A stretch of DNA of 64,000 nucleotides. Origin: Streptomyces sp. NBC_01669. Its GTDB lineage: Bacteria; Actinomycetota; Actinomycetes; Streptomycetales; Streptomycetaceae. Below, piece after piece: positions 43,757 to 52,814 of the stretch. The position numbers and the translations under genes are program-made. The notes beneath the pieces were generated by a model. The model saw only the letters and a list, made by a program, of their open reading frames with translations. It did not search any database and was not told the origin of the DNA. How positions within the stretch are numbered: the first letter of the stretch is position 1; each line of letters begins with the position of its first letter. The stretch is taken from contig NZ_JAPEQG010000001.1 in NCBI RefSeq assembly GCF_026339735.1, positions 1-64,000 on the forward strand, given 5' to 3'.

Positions 43757-44583
43757 TTCGCCACGATCACGGTGGCAATGACGCCCGCGATCGCCGCCAC
43801 TGCCGCGACGGCGGTCCAGATGACCGAGGTTCGGTGCCACCAAGGCTGAGGAGTCGCGGGCGCGGGTTCGTTGACGTTGGCGCTCGCGGTGGCGCCGCGG
43901 TCCGCCTTTGCGTTCGGCGCGGTGATGTGGAAGGTGGAGTTGTTCCCTCCCGTGATGTTGAGGGCCTGCTGCGCGGCCGAGTCGATCTGGTTGGGGTCGG
44001 GGTTCTGCTGGCCGGCGGGCATAGCTGCCCTCACTTCCGCGACGAATTGGGTCAGACGGGTTCTGATGTGATCGAGGACGCCCTCGATGCTCGGTTTGGC
44101 GATTGCCCAGTACAGAGACGTGACGTCGGTGAACTCCTGGCCGATCTGCTGCTGCCGTGTCATCTCCAGGGCATACTCGGTTGATCCAGGTGGGCTGAGA
44201 TGCACCCTCCTGTCGCTGATTGCAATCAGAGCTTCGAGCTCCCGGACCCCATGCCGGATCGGTGCGCTCTCCCCGATGCCGCGCTCACGAGCGCTCCGGG
44301 GCAGCCGGTGAACACTGATCCGCTGGGTGTTGCTCTGGTTGCTATAACCCGGCAGGTTGACAACGAACTCCGCTTCAAGCGGTGCCAGCACCTTCCGGTA
44401 CGAGGGCAGCTCATCGGCCGCCGCGTACCCCTCCAGTTCCTTCAGCGCCCAGGCGCGCAGTTCCTCGTGGTGGGCGTAACCAGCCAGCAAGAGGCACTGC
44501 CGGAGGGCAGAGGCGAGAGAGGCAGTGTCGTCCAGGACGGCGCGCTCAAGCTGCTCCAGGCCCCGAACGTCGGAGGTCGTCAC
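43753..44583 (-). CDS. AbiTii-domain membrane protein (first of a tandem pair)
   Basis: 276 residues from GTG 44583 (TTG 44613 would add ten). AbiTii-like N-terminus: LEQLERAVLDDTASLASALR, QCLLLAGYAHHEELRAWALK and ELEGYAAADELPSYRKVLAP. Middle segment SLYWAIAKPSIEGVLDHIRT RLTQFVAEVRAAMPAGQQNP matches its paralogue closely, as does ITGGNNSTFHITAPNAKAD. C-terminal span VIWTAVAAVAAIAGVIATVI VAK. The pair arose by duplication and has diverged, with a coupled GTGA junction, so both products are probably made together. Function is not known beyond the phage-abortive-infection domain. Confidence 0.78.
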   Translation of the reverse strand: MTTSDVRGLEQLERAVLDDTASLASALRQCLLLAGYAHHEELRAWALKELEGYAAADELPSYRKVLAPLEAEFVVNLPGYSNQSNTQRISVHRLPRSARERGIGESAPIRHGVRELEALIAISDRRVHLSPPGSTEYALEMTRQQQIGQEFTDVTSLYWAIAKPSIEGVLDHIRTRLTQFVAEVRAAMPAGQQNPDPNQIDSAAQQALNITGGNNSTFHITAPNAKADRGATASANVNEPAPATPQPWWHRTSVIWTAVAAVAAIAGVIATVIVAK

Positions 44584-44685
44584 GGCGTCCAGTCTGCCCT
44601 GCCCCACTGACAACCCCGGTCACCTTCGTCATGCCGGGCCCCGGGGATGGCTGACCTTCCCAGGGCCCGTGGTGCCCGAGGCAGG

Positions 44686-44955
44686 TCAGATCCCTCCGGC
44701 CGCCGTGGCGGTGAGCCAGTCGGCGGCTTCGGCGTCGGTCAGGCTCAGCACTTGCGTGGGGTGGGCGGTGCCGCCCTGTACAACGTGGACACGGCCCGGG
44801 TGCGCGCGGTCCTTGGGGGCGGGGCCAGCCATCGGGCGGGCCTGCGCCAGGTGCCGGTGGCGACCCGCCCCAGGATGACGGTGGCGAACTGCTCGCGGCC
44901 TTCCGGTCCGAGGATGTCGGCGGTGGGGTGGCCGTCGAAGAGCACGTGCATGCGA
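44686..44955 (-). pseudogene. Frameshifted small gene, unknown product
   Basis: MHVLFDGHPTADILGPEGRE QFATVILGRVATGTW reads well from ATG 44955. Sense then passes to another frame (HVVQGGTAHPTQVLSLTDAE AADWLTATAAGGI) ending at 44686, so there is one frameshift near 44,840. About 89 residues if repaired. Family not recognised. Confidence 0.4.
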
Positions 44956-44983
44956 GCCCGGCGACCCCGGCGCCCCGGGCCTG

Positions 44984-45088
44984 GAGAGCCTGCTGGCGGA
45001 GGTGAACAAGCTGGAGCGGGTGCGGCGCCTGGAGTTGCCCGGAGACCTGTTCCCGGACGTGTCGGAGAAGCTGGTGGACGTCTGGCGG
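44984..45088 (+). pseudogene. Internal fragment of a Tn3-family transposase
   Basis: About 35 codons reading SLLAEVNKLERVRRLELPGD LFPDVSEKLVDVWR, which matches a conserved mid-protein segment of actinomycete Tn3-family transposases. Both sides lose similarity at once. Together with 900-1238 it shows that Tn3-type elements once lay in this region. Confidence 0.6.
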
Positions 45089-45109
45089 CCGCGGGGCTCG
45101 AAGTCCTGG

Positions 45110-45325
45110 GCGCGCCCCCTCGTGCTGCTCGCCCAGGGCCGGGTCGAGGAGGCCCGTGCCGCCCTCGCCGCGGTGCCCGAACCACCGCATGACCACAGCA
45201 GGAGGCGCTGCGGTGCCTGACCCGCGCCGCCATACGCCTCGGCGAGCGCGAAATCGCCGCATGCGCCGAGGCTGCCCTGCGCGATGCTCATGCAGAACAC
45301 GCCTTCGTCGCCTACGGCATCTGAT
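45110..45325 (+). pseudogene. C-terminal remnant of a TPR protein
   Basis: VLLAQGRVEEARAALAAVPE PPHD is a TPR helix, after which a frameshift near 45200 leads to EALRCLTRAAIRLGEREIAA CAEAALRDAHAEHAFVAYGI and a TGA at 45323-45325. No start. Probably the tail of a regulator fused to transposon debris. Confidence 0.4.
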
Positions 45326-45460
45326 CAACCATCACGAAACCGGACGCAAGGGAACAACGTTGGGGCCGTGCTCCACAACGGATTTGGGCTGGCGTGGCGC
45401 TGGGACCACCCGCGTCTCCAGGGTCCGGCTATCGGATAGCCCCAGCGGTCCGGCGTCCAG

Positions 45461-45492
45461 CCTGCTGGGTACGTTTCCGTGTACCCAGCAGG
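45461..45492. terminator. Hairpin downstream of the collagen-like gene
   Basis: Perfect 12-bp arms (CCTGCTGGGTAC, 45461-45472 and 45481-45492) with an 8-base loop, about 100 bp past the collagen-like gene's stop. Terminator for that gene is the likely role. The remaining ~270 bp (45326-45595) shows no gene. Confidence 0.5.
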
Positions 45493-45595
45493 GTACTTTC
45501 CCGCGAACGCCGACACCGGGCGTCCCGCTGTCGGCAAGACGGTCAAAAGCGAACTCACGATCACCGCATATCAAACGGCCGGAGGACTCAGTAGC

Positions 45596-46507
45596 CTACG
45601 GCGCGAGCAGCTCCGCCTGGAGCTGCGGAGCTAGGTACTTCAGTGGAATAGCAGTGTCGACCAGCGAGGCGCCGCTACTTCCAGTGTTCTGGAGGGCCTG
45701 GAGGGAGATCACGTCACCGGCGTTCAGCTGAACAATCGTGGACACCTGCTGCTGCCCGCCTTCGGCGAGCTCACGGTCATGGGCGACGGTATTGCCATTG
45801 ATCATGATGTAAAGGGTCTGATCGGCCGACGTCCCCGGATTCAAAAGGCTCCAGAGAATCTGCCCCTTGAGGAGGTAGCGGCCAGCGGTGTGGACCACCA
45901 GAGTCGAAGACGACGAATCAAACATCGCGTCAGTGTCGTACTCAGCGCCACTGAACTTGATCTGGGTGAGGGTGTTGTCCGGGATGACCTGGTTGACTTC
46001 GGCAAAAAGACTCGCGCCAGCATGAACCGTGGTCCCGGTGGCTCCCGTAGCGCCAGTGGCGCCTGGCAAGCCTTGCGCTCCCGTAGCACCGGTCGGCCCG
46101 GTGACGCCCGGTGCGCCCGTCCCGGTAGCGCCAGTGGCACCGGTCGGCCCCGTAGGCCCCATAGGACCCGCCGGACCCGCAGGGCCAGTGGCACCTGGGA
46201 CGCCCTGACAGTCGCCGCCCTGACGGCCGTAGTTCAGCCGGTGCTCGAAGGATGTCATGTCGGCCAGCTTGGACTGCGGCTTGTGCGGCTTGTGCGGCTT
46301 GTGCGGCTTGTGCGGCTTGCAATCCTCGCCGCCATGCCCCGAGCGGCTAGCAAATCCGACACCGGCGGCACTTGCCGCAGCCATCGCCGGGCCGGCGACA
46401 CCTGCCACCAGGACCAGCGCGAATGAAGCGAGCGCGCCGCCTACCATCCACTTGTCTCGCCGGGGCAGCGGGCCGAGATGCGACCCTGTCCTACGCTCAG
46501 GACTCAT
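45596..46507 (-). CDS. Collagen-like exported protein
   Basis: 303 residues. Residues ~20-48 are a membrane/signal segment ([28 protein letters not shown]). Next comes a PHK repeat tract (about residues 64-78), a linker with Cys, then ~55 residues of Gly-X-Y collagen repeat ([20 protein letters not shown] and onward). The C-terminal ~135 residues are a C1q/TNF-like beta domain ([80 protein letters not shown]), as in BclA-type surface and spore proteins. It should trimerise through the collagen stalk, outside the membrane. Followed by a hairpin and preceded by a 44-bp palindrome. Confidence 0.88.
   Translation of the reverse strand: MSPERRTGSHLGPLPRRDKWMVGGALASFALVLVAGVAGPAMAAASAAGVGFASRSGHGGEDCKPHKPHKPHKPHKPQSKLADMTSFEHRLNYGRQGGDCQGVPGATGPAGPAGPMGPTGPTGATGATGTGAPGVTGPTGATGAQGLPGATGATGATGTTVHAGASLFAEVNQVIPDNTLTQIKFSGAEYDTDAMFDSSSSTLVVHTAGRYLLKGQILWSLLNPGTSADQTLYIMINGNTVAHDRELAEGGQQQVSTIVQLNAGDVISLQALQNTGSSGASLVDTAIPLKYLAPQLQAELLAP
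46275..46319 (-). repeat. Tandem 9-bp repeat in the collagen-like gene
   Basis: Five near-exact copies of TGCGGCTTG encode the (PHK)n tract. Such short coding repeats can change copy number by slippage, which would vary the length of the basic hinge. Confidence 0.75.
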
Positions 46508-46596
46508 CTACTTGCTCCTCGTTCAGCGGTTTGGGGATGATGTGAAAACCCGAGGGCGAGCTTGACCCCTGCGTGGCCGATAAATAGTGATACCGG

Positions 46597-46640
46597 GCCC
46601 GGGCTGGGCCGATTAGTCAACTAATCGGCCCAGCCCGGGC
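46597..46640. repeat. Perfect 44-bp palindrome
   Basis: Arms of 21 bp with no mismatch (46597-46617 and 46620-46640; centre GATTAGTCAACTAATC) and a 2-base spacer. It starts 90 bp upstream of the collagen-like gene. No T-run on either side. Terminator, regulator site or recombination/transfer site are all possible. Confidence 0.7.
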
Positions 46641-46645
46641 GCCGG

Positions 46646-46993
46646 ATGGAGCAACTGCCATCCACCAATAAGCCCTTGGGGAGAGCGGCCCATTGGGCAC
46701 CGTTCCCAGCCACTCCCGACTGGCCCAGCTCGGTGGAGGAGATCCGAGAGACGTTCGGCGGGTGCTGCTGGATCAGAGCCGGTTCAGATCCCAAGTCCCG
46801 CCCTGCCCGGCGTGACAAACCCCTGCATGAGTACGGTGCGGCCCTTGAGGCTCTGCTTGTCGTCCTGCACGAGCACGGCGCAGCGCCAAGGCGCGGGTGG
46901 CATCGGCTTCGCCATGTCGCTGGGCGCGGGGTCGCTGGGTGCGATCTCTCGATTTCGTGTCAGTACGCGACCTGCGCCTATACAGCCCAGTGA
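46646..46993 (+). CDS. Doubtful small ORF
   Basis: 115 residues from ATG 46646, six bases past the palindrome. It contains PSSVEEIRETFGGCCWIRAG and HEYGAALEALLVVLHEHGAA, but codon use is weak, no ribosome site is visible and no family fits. The 610-bp gap between the collagen-like gene and the IS110 gene has no better candidate. Confidence 0.2.
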   Translation: MEQLPSTNKPLGRAAHWAPFPATPDWPSSVEEIRETFGGCCWIRAGSDPKSRPARRDKPLHEYGAALEALLVVLHEHGAAPRRGWHRLRHVAGRGVAGCDLSISCQYATCAYTAQ

Positions 46994-47117
46994 CAGTACC
47001 GACACCCCTCGATCTCTCAGCTTGACTCTGACGCGTAAATAACCGCAGGTGGGTGGTATTTCGGGCACGACGGTGATCCCAGCGGGGCCGTTCCCGCCGG
47101 GTTTCGTTCCGGTTGGT

Positions 47118-48362
47118 TCATCCGGTGGCCTCCATGGGGTCGAGGGTGACCCGGTAGCCGAGTTCGTTGAGGCGGGTTACGGCCCGGCGTGCGGCGCGTT
47201 CGGGGTCGCGTCGGGTGAAGTAGTCGCCGCCGAGCTCGTGGTAGGGCACGTTGTCGGTGAGCATGTGCCAGATCGCGGTGATGATCGAGTGCTCGACGGC
47301 GATGAGTGCCTTCATCGGTCCACGGCGGGCGGTCAGCCGCTTGTAACGCGCCTGGAGGTAGGAGCCCTTGGTGCGTGCGGCGCCGAACGCGGCCATCCCC
47401 AGCGCACCCTTGGGATGGGCGTTTCCGGGGCGGACCCGGGTGCTCCTGACCTTGCCGGCCGATTCGTGGTGTCCAGGACACAGTCCGGCCCAGGAGGCGA
47501 GGTTCTTGGCCGAGGCGAACCGGGCCATGTCACCGCCCGTCTCGGCCACGATCACCTCGGCCACTGCCCTGTTCACCCCCGGGATCGTGTCCAGCAGGTC
47601 CAGTACCGGCCGAAAAGGGGCCATCGCCTCCTCGACGCGCACGGTCAGCTGCTTGATCGCGGAGGTCAGCTGGTCGTACTGGTCGAGGTAGAGGCGGGTC
47701 AGGAAGGCATGGTGCTCGCGGAAGCGGCCGGTCAGCGCCTGGCCCAGCTCGGGAATCTTGCTGCGCATCCGGCGCTTGGCGAGGTCGGCCAGGACCTGCG
47801 GGTCGCGCTGGCCGTCGATCAGGGCCTGGAGCATGGCACGGCTGGAGACGCCCATGAGGTCGGAGACGACGGCGGACAGCTTGATGCCGGCGTCCTCCAG
47901 GAGCTTCTCCAGTCGCTGCACGACCTGAGCCCGCTCATGGGTCAGCTGGGTGCGGGCTCGCGTAAGGTCCCGCAGCTCGCGGACCGGCTGCGGGGGGACG
48001 AACGAGGCCCGTACCAGGCCGTGGGAGCCGAGCTGGGCCAGCCAGGCCGCATCCGAGACGTCGGTCTTGCGGCCGGGCAGATTCTTCACCTGCCGGGCGT
48101 TGACCAGGACGACGTTCAGCTCTTCGGCCAGCAGGTAGTAGAAGGGCTTCCAGTAGTCGCCGGTCGCCTCGATCACCACCAGGGTGACCTCGGCGCCGAG
48201 GAGGTGTTCGCGCAGGTCGAGGATGGCGTTGGTGGTGGCGCCGAAGGTCGTGGTCTGGTTCGTGAAGGTTCCCTTGCGGCGGGGGCTGGGGGTGCGTACG
48301 CACACCTTGGCGTCCCTCTTGCTGATGTCGATGCCGGCGCAGCGTTCGTGCAGGACGTCCAT
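47118..48362 (-). CDS. IS110-family (DEDD) transposase
   Basis: 414 residues from ATG 48362. N-terminal domain: CAGIDISKRDAKVCVRTPSP, VTLVVIEATGDYWKPFYYLL, VNARQVKNLPGRKTDVSDAA (catalytic acidic residues). C-terminal domain: TIPGVNRAVAEVIVAETGGD, FASAKNLASWAGLCPGHHES and GNAHPKGALGMAAFGAARTK. Complete and probably active. The element ends are not defined by inverted repeats. It differs clearly from the IS110 copy at 12312-13526. Confidence 0.92.
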   Translation of the reverse strand: MDVLHERCAGIDISKRDAKVCVRTPSPRRKGTFTNQTTTFGATTNAILDLREHLLGAEVTLVVIEATGDYWKPFYYLLAEELNVVLVNARQVKNLPGRKTDVSDAAWLAQLGSHGLVRASFVPPQPVRELRDLTRARTQLTHERAQVVQRLEKLLEDAGIKLSAVVSDLMGVSSRAMLQALIDGQRDPQVLADLAKRRMRSKIPELGQALTGRFREHHAFLTRLYLDQYDQLTSAIKQLTVRVEEAMAPFRPVLDLLDTIPGVNRAVAEVIVAETGGDMARFASAKNLASWAGLCPGHHESAGKVRSTRVRPGNAHPKGALGMAAFGAARTKGSYLQARYKRLTARRGPMKALIAVEHSIITAIWHMLTDNVPYHELGGDYFTRRDPERAARRAVTRLNELGYRVTLDPMEATG

Positions 48363-48662
48363 GGCCTCGGCTCCGTTCCCGTTCGGTTCCTCGGATGCGT
48401 GGCGCCGCTCCGGGAGGGCCAAGGCAGTGCGAAGAGTCTGACGCGCGTGCTCGTGGCAACACTCCACGGTTCCCGTGGGCGGCCCTCAGTACCATGCTGT
48501 CGTGCGAGCTCGAAGGCATCACAGAGTCATCGGTCTCGTCCGGAACGAACAGTTCCACGATCCATACGCGAACGTCTCCAGGGCAGGGCGGACAAGCGAT
48601 CTGCAGGCGTACGACGGCGCATTTACTGTGCCCCCGGCGCACGGCGAAGCCGCGCTGGATTG

Positions 48663-50480
48663 CTGTCGGGGATCTTGGTGTTTCCCGGTGCGCGAGCATG
48701 ATCGGCGGGCATGCTCGTGGCTGTTTCGTAGACCGATACAGCTGCCGAGGTGTCCGTTGTCGCTCCGTCCCCGTTCGGGTGAGCAGGTCCCGTCTTTGAC
48801 CGCGCAGATCGCACGGGCGAGCAATCCGGCCGGCACGACGGCGATGTGGGTCAGAGACCGGCTGGACGGGCTGTGGTGCGACGAGGACTTCGCGGGCTGG
48901 TACCCGCGCGACGGGCGTCCCGGGCTCTCGCCCGCCCAACTGGCCACCGTCTGCGTGCTGCAGTTCCTGCTCGGCCTGTCGGACCGGCAGGCAGCCGAAG
49001 CGGTCCGCTGCCGGATCGATTTCAAGTACGCCCTGACCATGGAGCTGGACGATCCCGGCTTCCACCACAGCGTACTGGCCGACTTCCGCGAGCGCCTCGC
49101 CCAGGACGACCGTGCCGACCGTCTCCTGGATCTGGCGCTCGCCCGCCTGAAGGAGGCCGGCCTCGTACGCGAGCGCACCGCCCAACGCACCGACTCCACC
49201 CACGTCCTGGCCACGGTGCGCGACCTGACCCGGCTGGAACTGGTCACCGAGGCGGTCCGTGCCGCGCTTGAAGAAGTGGCCCGCACAGCCGGGCATCTGC
49301 TGATCGGCCTGGTCGACGAGGACTGGGGGCGCCGCTACGGCCGTCCGGTCCGCCTGGGCAAGAACCCCACCCGGCCCAAGACCAGGATCCTCGCCGCCGG
49401 CAACGACGCCTGCCGACTGCTGGGACACCTCCACCGGGACGTGGTCAGCTACCGGCCCGGCCCACAAGCCGAAGCCCTGCGGCAGATCGTGGTGCAGCAC
49501 TACTACCGCGACGCGGCAGGCCGTCTGAGCTGGCGCACCGCCGACGACAACGGGCTGCCGCCCTCCTCCTCGGCGATCGTCTCTCCCTACGACACCACGG
49601 CGCGCTACGTGCGGCACGGGCACATCATCCGCTGGAAGGGCTTCGCCGCCCATCTCACCGAGACGTGTGCCTCTGACAGCGTCAACGTGATCACGGACGT
49701 GGCCACCACGTCGGCCGCCACCAACGACAGCCAGGCCCTGCCCGGCATCCACAGCCGCCTGGCTCGTCGCGGGCTGCTGCCCGCCGAGCACCTGGTCGAC
49801 GGCGGCTACACCTCCCTGGTCCACCTGGAACGAGCCGCGCGCGAACACCAGGTCACCGTCACCGGGCCACTGCCGGGCAACCCCACCCGCCAGCACCGCA
49901 GGAACGAGGGCTTCGACCGGGACGACTTCCACATCGACTTCGAGCGCCGACAAGTCACCTGCCCCCAGGGCCAGGTCAGCGCGGGCTGGCACGGCCCCTA
50001 CCCGACCTCCTCGCCCACCGCGGCACCCCTGATCGTGGCCCGGTTCACCAAGAGCCAGTGCCAGCCGTGTCCGGACCGCCCCCGGTGCACCAGCTCCCGC
50101 GAGAGCGCCCGCAACGTGGGCTTTCCTCCGCGAGAACTCCGCGACCTGCAAGTCCGCGTCCGCACCGAGCAGCAGACATCCGAATGGAAGGCCCGTTACG
50201 CGGTCCGCTCCGGAGTGGAGGGCACCATCAACGAGTTCGCCCACGGACACGGCATGCGCCATTGCCGCTACCGAGGACAGCCCAAAGCCCACCTGCAACA
50301 CGTACTCACGGCCATCGCCGTGAACATCGAACGACTCAGCGCCCGGTCAGCGACGGAGGAAACCTCTTCACCGAGACCGCCGACCGCCTTCCAGACCTTC
50401 CTGGACCAGCAGGCGATTCCCCGATCGAAGTCCTGGCGCACCCTCGGCACCTGACCTCGCCCTTCCAAGATCCCCGGCAG
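48663..50480 (+). mobile_element. IS1182-family element
   Basis: Ends CTGTCGGGGATCTTGG from 48663 and the reversed near-copy to 50480 (15 of 16 match). Length 1,818 bp with one transposase. No matching target duplication is visible. An IS630-type end begins only 12 bp beyond its right end. Confidence 0.8.
48757..50454 (+). CDS. IS1182-family transposase
   Basis: 565 residues from TTG 48757 (family N-terminus [20 protein letters not shown]). It then shows [44 protein letters not shown], the DDE parts [20 protein letters not shown] and [20 protein letters not shown], Cys-rich [20 protein letters not shown], and the final [23 protein letters not shown]. It looks intact. Confidence 0.92.
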   Translation: MSLRPRSGEQVPSLTAQIARASNPAGTTAMWVRDRLDGLWCDEDFAGWYPRDGRPGLSPAQLATVCVLQFLLGLSDRQAAEAVRCRIDFKYALTMELDDPGFHHSVLADFRERLAQDDRADRLLDLALARLKEAGLVRERTAQRTDSTHVLATVRDLTRLELVTEAVRAALEEVARTAGHLLIGLVDEDWGRRYGRPVRLGKNPTRPKTRILAAGNDACRLLGHLHRDVVSYRPGPQAEALRQIVVQHYYRDAAGRLSWRTADDNGLPPSSSAIVSPYDTTARYVRHGHIIRWKGFAAHLTETCASDSVNVITDVATTSAATNDSQALPGIHSRLARRGLLPAEHLVDGGYTSLVHLERAAREHQVTVTGPLPGNPTRQHRRNEGFDRDDFHIDFERRQVTCPQGQVSAGWHGPYPTSSPTAAPLIVARFTKSQCQPCPDRPRCTSSRESARNVGFPPRELRDLQVRVRTEQQTSEWKARYAVRSGVEGTINEFAHGHGMRHCRYRGQPKAHLQHVLTAIAVNIERLSARSATEETSSPRPPTAFQTFLDQQAIPRSKSWRTLGT

Positions 50481-50491
50481 AGTCAAGCTTA

Positions 50492-50523
50492 GTGGTCCGT
50501 TCCCGAAGTCCTTCGGGGGTTGA
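50492..50523. repeat. IS630-type terminal inverted repeat, left
   Basis: 32 bp that pairs with 55174-55205 at 30 of 32 positions (shared core CCCGAAGTCCTTCGGGG). The second end closes an IS630 transposase gene 4.7 kb away, far more than the usual element length. Confidence 0.8.
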
Positions 50524-50554
50524 CTTCGGATCCGGCGTTGTGCGTGGTGGTTTC

Positions 50555-50659
50555 TCAGATCTCGGAGTCGGCGAGGTGGAGCTGGCACGCGCAGTCGAGG
50601 GCGTCTACGGGGGTGCCAGTGAAGCCACCGGTGGGCAGCAGGGTGTCTTCGTATCGGGT
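50555..50659 (-). pseudogene. C-terminal part of a small gene carried next to the IS630 end
   Basis: Minus-strand frame reading RYEDTLLPTGGFTGTPVDAL DCACQLHLADSEI to a TGA at 50555. It matches the end of a small Streptomyces protein whose start (MPTPPEPTRLSLEQRLGEHA) lies at 53919 on the same strand. About 35 middle residues are missing between the two parts. Confidence 0.6.
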
Positions 50660-50665
50660 GGGCAG

Positions 50666-51155
50666 GCGCATGCACTCGACAGCCTGAACGTGGTCGTGCT
50701 CCGCGAGCACCGCGAGCGTCAGCTCAAGGAGAAGGAAAAGTGGGGCCCGGGCCTGGCAGGACACCGGCAAGGTGTTCACACGGGAGGACGGATTCCGGCT
50801 CCACCCCGAGACCGTCTCGGAGACCTTCCGCTGCATCTTCGCGCGGACCGACCTTCCGCCCATCACCCTGCGGGACCTGCGGCACGTCTCCGCGACCCTC
50901 GCCCACGGCGGTGGTGGCGACCTCCCCACGATCAAGGAGACGCTGCGGCACTCCACGATCACGCTGACGTTGGACACGTATACGAGCCTGCAGCCTGAGG
51001 TCGACAGAGCCGCAGCTGAAGCTGCCGCCAACCTGGTGCCACGTGCCCGTAAGGCCGCCCTCCGTAGCGGCTGCTGCCGGACCGTCCGCGTCACGCACGA
51101 GGCCGGGAACGATGGAGCGCCCCGACCGGCTGAAACCGGTCGAGGCGCTCCGTAG
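50666..51155 (+). pseudogene. C-terminal remnant of a tyrosine integrase
   Basis: ALDSLNVVVLREHRERQLKE in one frame passes by a frameshift near 50745 to WQDTGKVFTREDGFRLHPET and then the catalytic end: ITLRDLRHVSATLAHGGGGD (R..H-like box), IKETLRHSTITLTLDTYTSL with the second His and the nucleophile Tyr. The N-terminal two thirds are missing. A tRNA-like 3' end follows at once, the usual order int-att in actinomycete integrative elements, so this marks an old integration site. Confidence 0.8.
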
Positions 51156-51187
51156 CAGGTCAGATGGGGATCCCCTGCCTGCCAGCA

Positions 51188-51223
51188 GTGGGCCGTGTGG
51201 GACTCGAACCCACAACCAACGGA
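51188..51223 (-). tRNA. tRNA-Lys-like 3' end (partial; candidate att site)
   Basis: On the minus strand the T-arm GTGGGTTCGAGTCCCAC is complete, followed by the acceptor strand ACGGCCCAC; upstream lies TCCGTTGGTT, fitting the anticodon-stem end and variable loop of a tRNA-Lys. The D-arm and 5' acceptor strand are missing, so it is not a working tRNA. Such 3' ends are left as attL/attR by tyrosine integrases; an integrase remnant adjoins it. Confidence 0.6.
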
Positions 51224-51466
51224 AAGGTCCCGACCGGATCCTGCCGGGACTTCCGTTGATTGAGCCGCCCATCCAGAAACACCTGGTCAGAGGTCGATCT
51301 CTTGACGACCGGTCCAGGCCGAGGTGCCTCGTGCCGGCACGTCCGCTCACGCATCGCTCACGCGCGGGAGGTCTTCTGACCTGGGCATCCGCCTCGTTGA
51401 TCTCAGCTCAGCGGGCCTGCCCCGGACGGACCTCGGCATCGGCCGATCGGCCATGTGCCTGCAAGA

Positions 51467-52678
51467 TCAATCATCCAGCCGGCCTGCGCCCGGAGCGTTA
51501 CCGAAGTTGGGTATCTCCAGTCGGTTGCCTCCTTGCAGGGCGGATTGGTGAGCGATGATCCCGGGCAGGGTGTAGCGGGCCGCGGTCCAGGCATTGACCG
51601 GGGGCAGTGTCCCGGTAGTAACGGCCGTCACAAAGTCGTCGGCAAGGAACTGGTGGCTGCCCTCGTGGCCGTTGGGGGCGTGGGCGAACTGGTGAGGGAG
51701 CCGGGAGCGGTCGTGGACCGGTGCCGTGCCGGAGGCGAAGGCGTCGCGCAAGGCGGGGGCGAGATGGGCCAGTGAGGGGTCGTCCGGGGCGAGCGTGGGC
51801 CTCGGGTGCAGGTGGTCGGTGACGTCTTCGACGCCTTTCTTGTCCTGCCAGAGGCTGACGGTCGCGAGCTGTTCGAAGCTGCCTTCGGTTCCGAAGAAGC
51901 GGAACCTGGATTCCCGGATGTGGGAGGGGTATCCGACCCTGCGGAACTCGTTGATCCGGAACGAGCCGCCGTCGGCTACTTCGAACAGTGCGGTGGCGTT
52001 GGAGATGTCGTTGTCGAACTGGCTGATCTCGCGGTCGAACACTCCGTCCTTGCGGTCGTCGACGACACCGATCGCGCTGACGCTCGTGGCGTGGGTCTGC
52101 CAGGCTCCCAGGACCCCGCCGATGGAGTGGGTCGGGTACAGCAGCGGCGGATAGCTCGCGATGGCCTTCCAGTTCTCGCCGCCGCTGTACTGGTATGCGT
52201 CGTAGAAGCCGAGGTCCATGTCGTGGATGTAGTCGCCCTCAGCGTGGAACAGCCGGCCGAAGGCGCCCTTGGCGACCTGCTCGCGGGCGTAGACGGTTGC
52301 CGGGTTGTAGTGGCTGGTCTCGCCCATCATGTACGTCAGCCCGGTCTCCCGGACCGCTTCGATGATGGCCGCGATCTCCTGTTCGGACACGGCCATCGGC
52401 ACAGCCGAGTACACGTGCTTGCCTGTGCGTAGTGCCTGGACGGCGAGCGATCCGTGCGTCCAGCGCTGAGTGAAGATCGCGACTGCGTCGATGTCCGAGT
52501 CGAGCATTGCCTCGTACGACGGAAGGGTCCCGGCGAGGTCGTAGTCGGCGGCCAGGCGTGCGGCTCGCTCCGGCAACAGGTCGGTTGCCACGATGTCGCC
52601 CACGCCAGGGTGCAGTCGCCAGAGCTTGGCGAACGACCCGGCGAACTGGCCGGCTCCGACGATACCCAGAGAGAACAC
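51467..52678 (-). CDS. Gfo/Idh/MocA-family oxidoreductase
   Basis: 403 residues. NAD(P)-binding Rossmann start MFSLGIVGAGQFAGSFAKLW, then DIVATDLLPERAARLAADYD and DAVAIFTQRWTHGSLAVQAL. The usual E-K-P motif after GKHVY is replaced by SAVPMAVSEQEI, so the standard catalytic Lys is missing. The C-terminal domain has the TSHYNPATVYAREQVAKGAF and AEGDYIHDMDLGFYDAYQYS blocks seen in actinomycete sugar-related members. Divergent from an AraC regulator gene with a 136-bp shared promoter region, which points to control by that regulator. Substrate unknown, probably a sugar or cyclitol. Confidence 0.85.
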   Translation of the reverse strand: MFSLGIVGAGQFAGSFAKLWRLHPGVGDIVATDLLPERAARLAADYDLAGTLPSYEAMLDSDIDAVAIFTQRWTHGSLAVQALRTGKHVYSAVPMAVSEQEIAAIIEAVRETGLTYMMGETSHYNPATVYAREQVAKGAFGRLFHAEGDYIHDMDLGFYDAYQYSGGENWKAIASYPPLLYPTHSIGGVLGAWQTHATSVSAIGVVDDRKDGVFDREISQFDNDISNATALFEVADGGSFRINEFRRVGYPSHIRESRFRFFGTEGSFEQLATVSLWQDKKGVEDVTDHLHPRPTLAPDDPSLAHLAPALRDAFASGTAPVHDRSRLPHQFAHAPNGHEGSHQFLADDFVTAVTTGTLPPVNAWTAARYTLPGIIAHQSALQGGNRLEIPNFGNAPGAGRLDD

Positions 52679-52814
52679 AGAAGACTCCTTACCCGCGGAC
52701 TACTCGCGCGGCATCACAGAGTGACCCGGCACCCGACGGCTGCCGGTCAGACACAGAATGCGACGATAGGCGCCTAGGAACCGTGAAGTCTTCATCGATG
52801 AGAGCGGGAATTTC

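Noticed and set aside
46261..46320. CRISPR-like spaced repeat
   Set aside because: The repeats are contiguous 9-bp coding units of the collagen-like gene, not repeats with spacers.
47935..50301. 788-codon minus-strand open frame
   Set aside because: It is antisense to the IS110 and IS1182 transposase genes and has no family motif; high-GC DNA yields long shadow frames.
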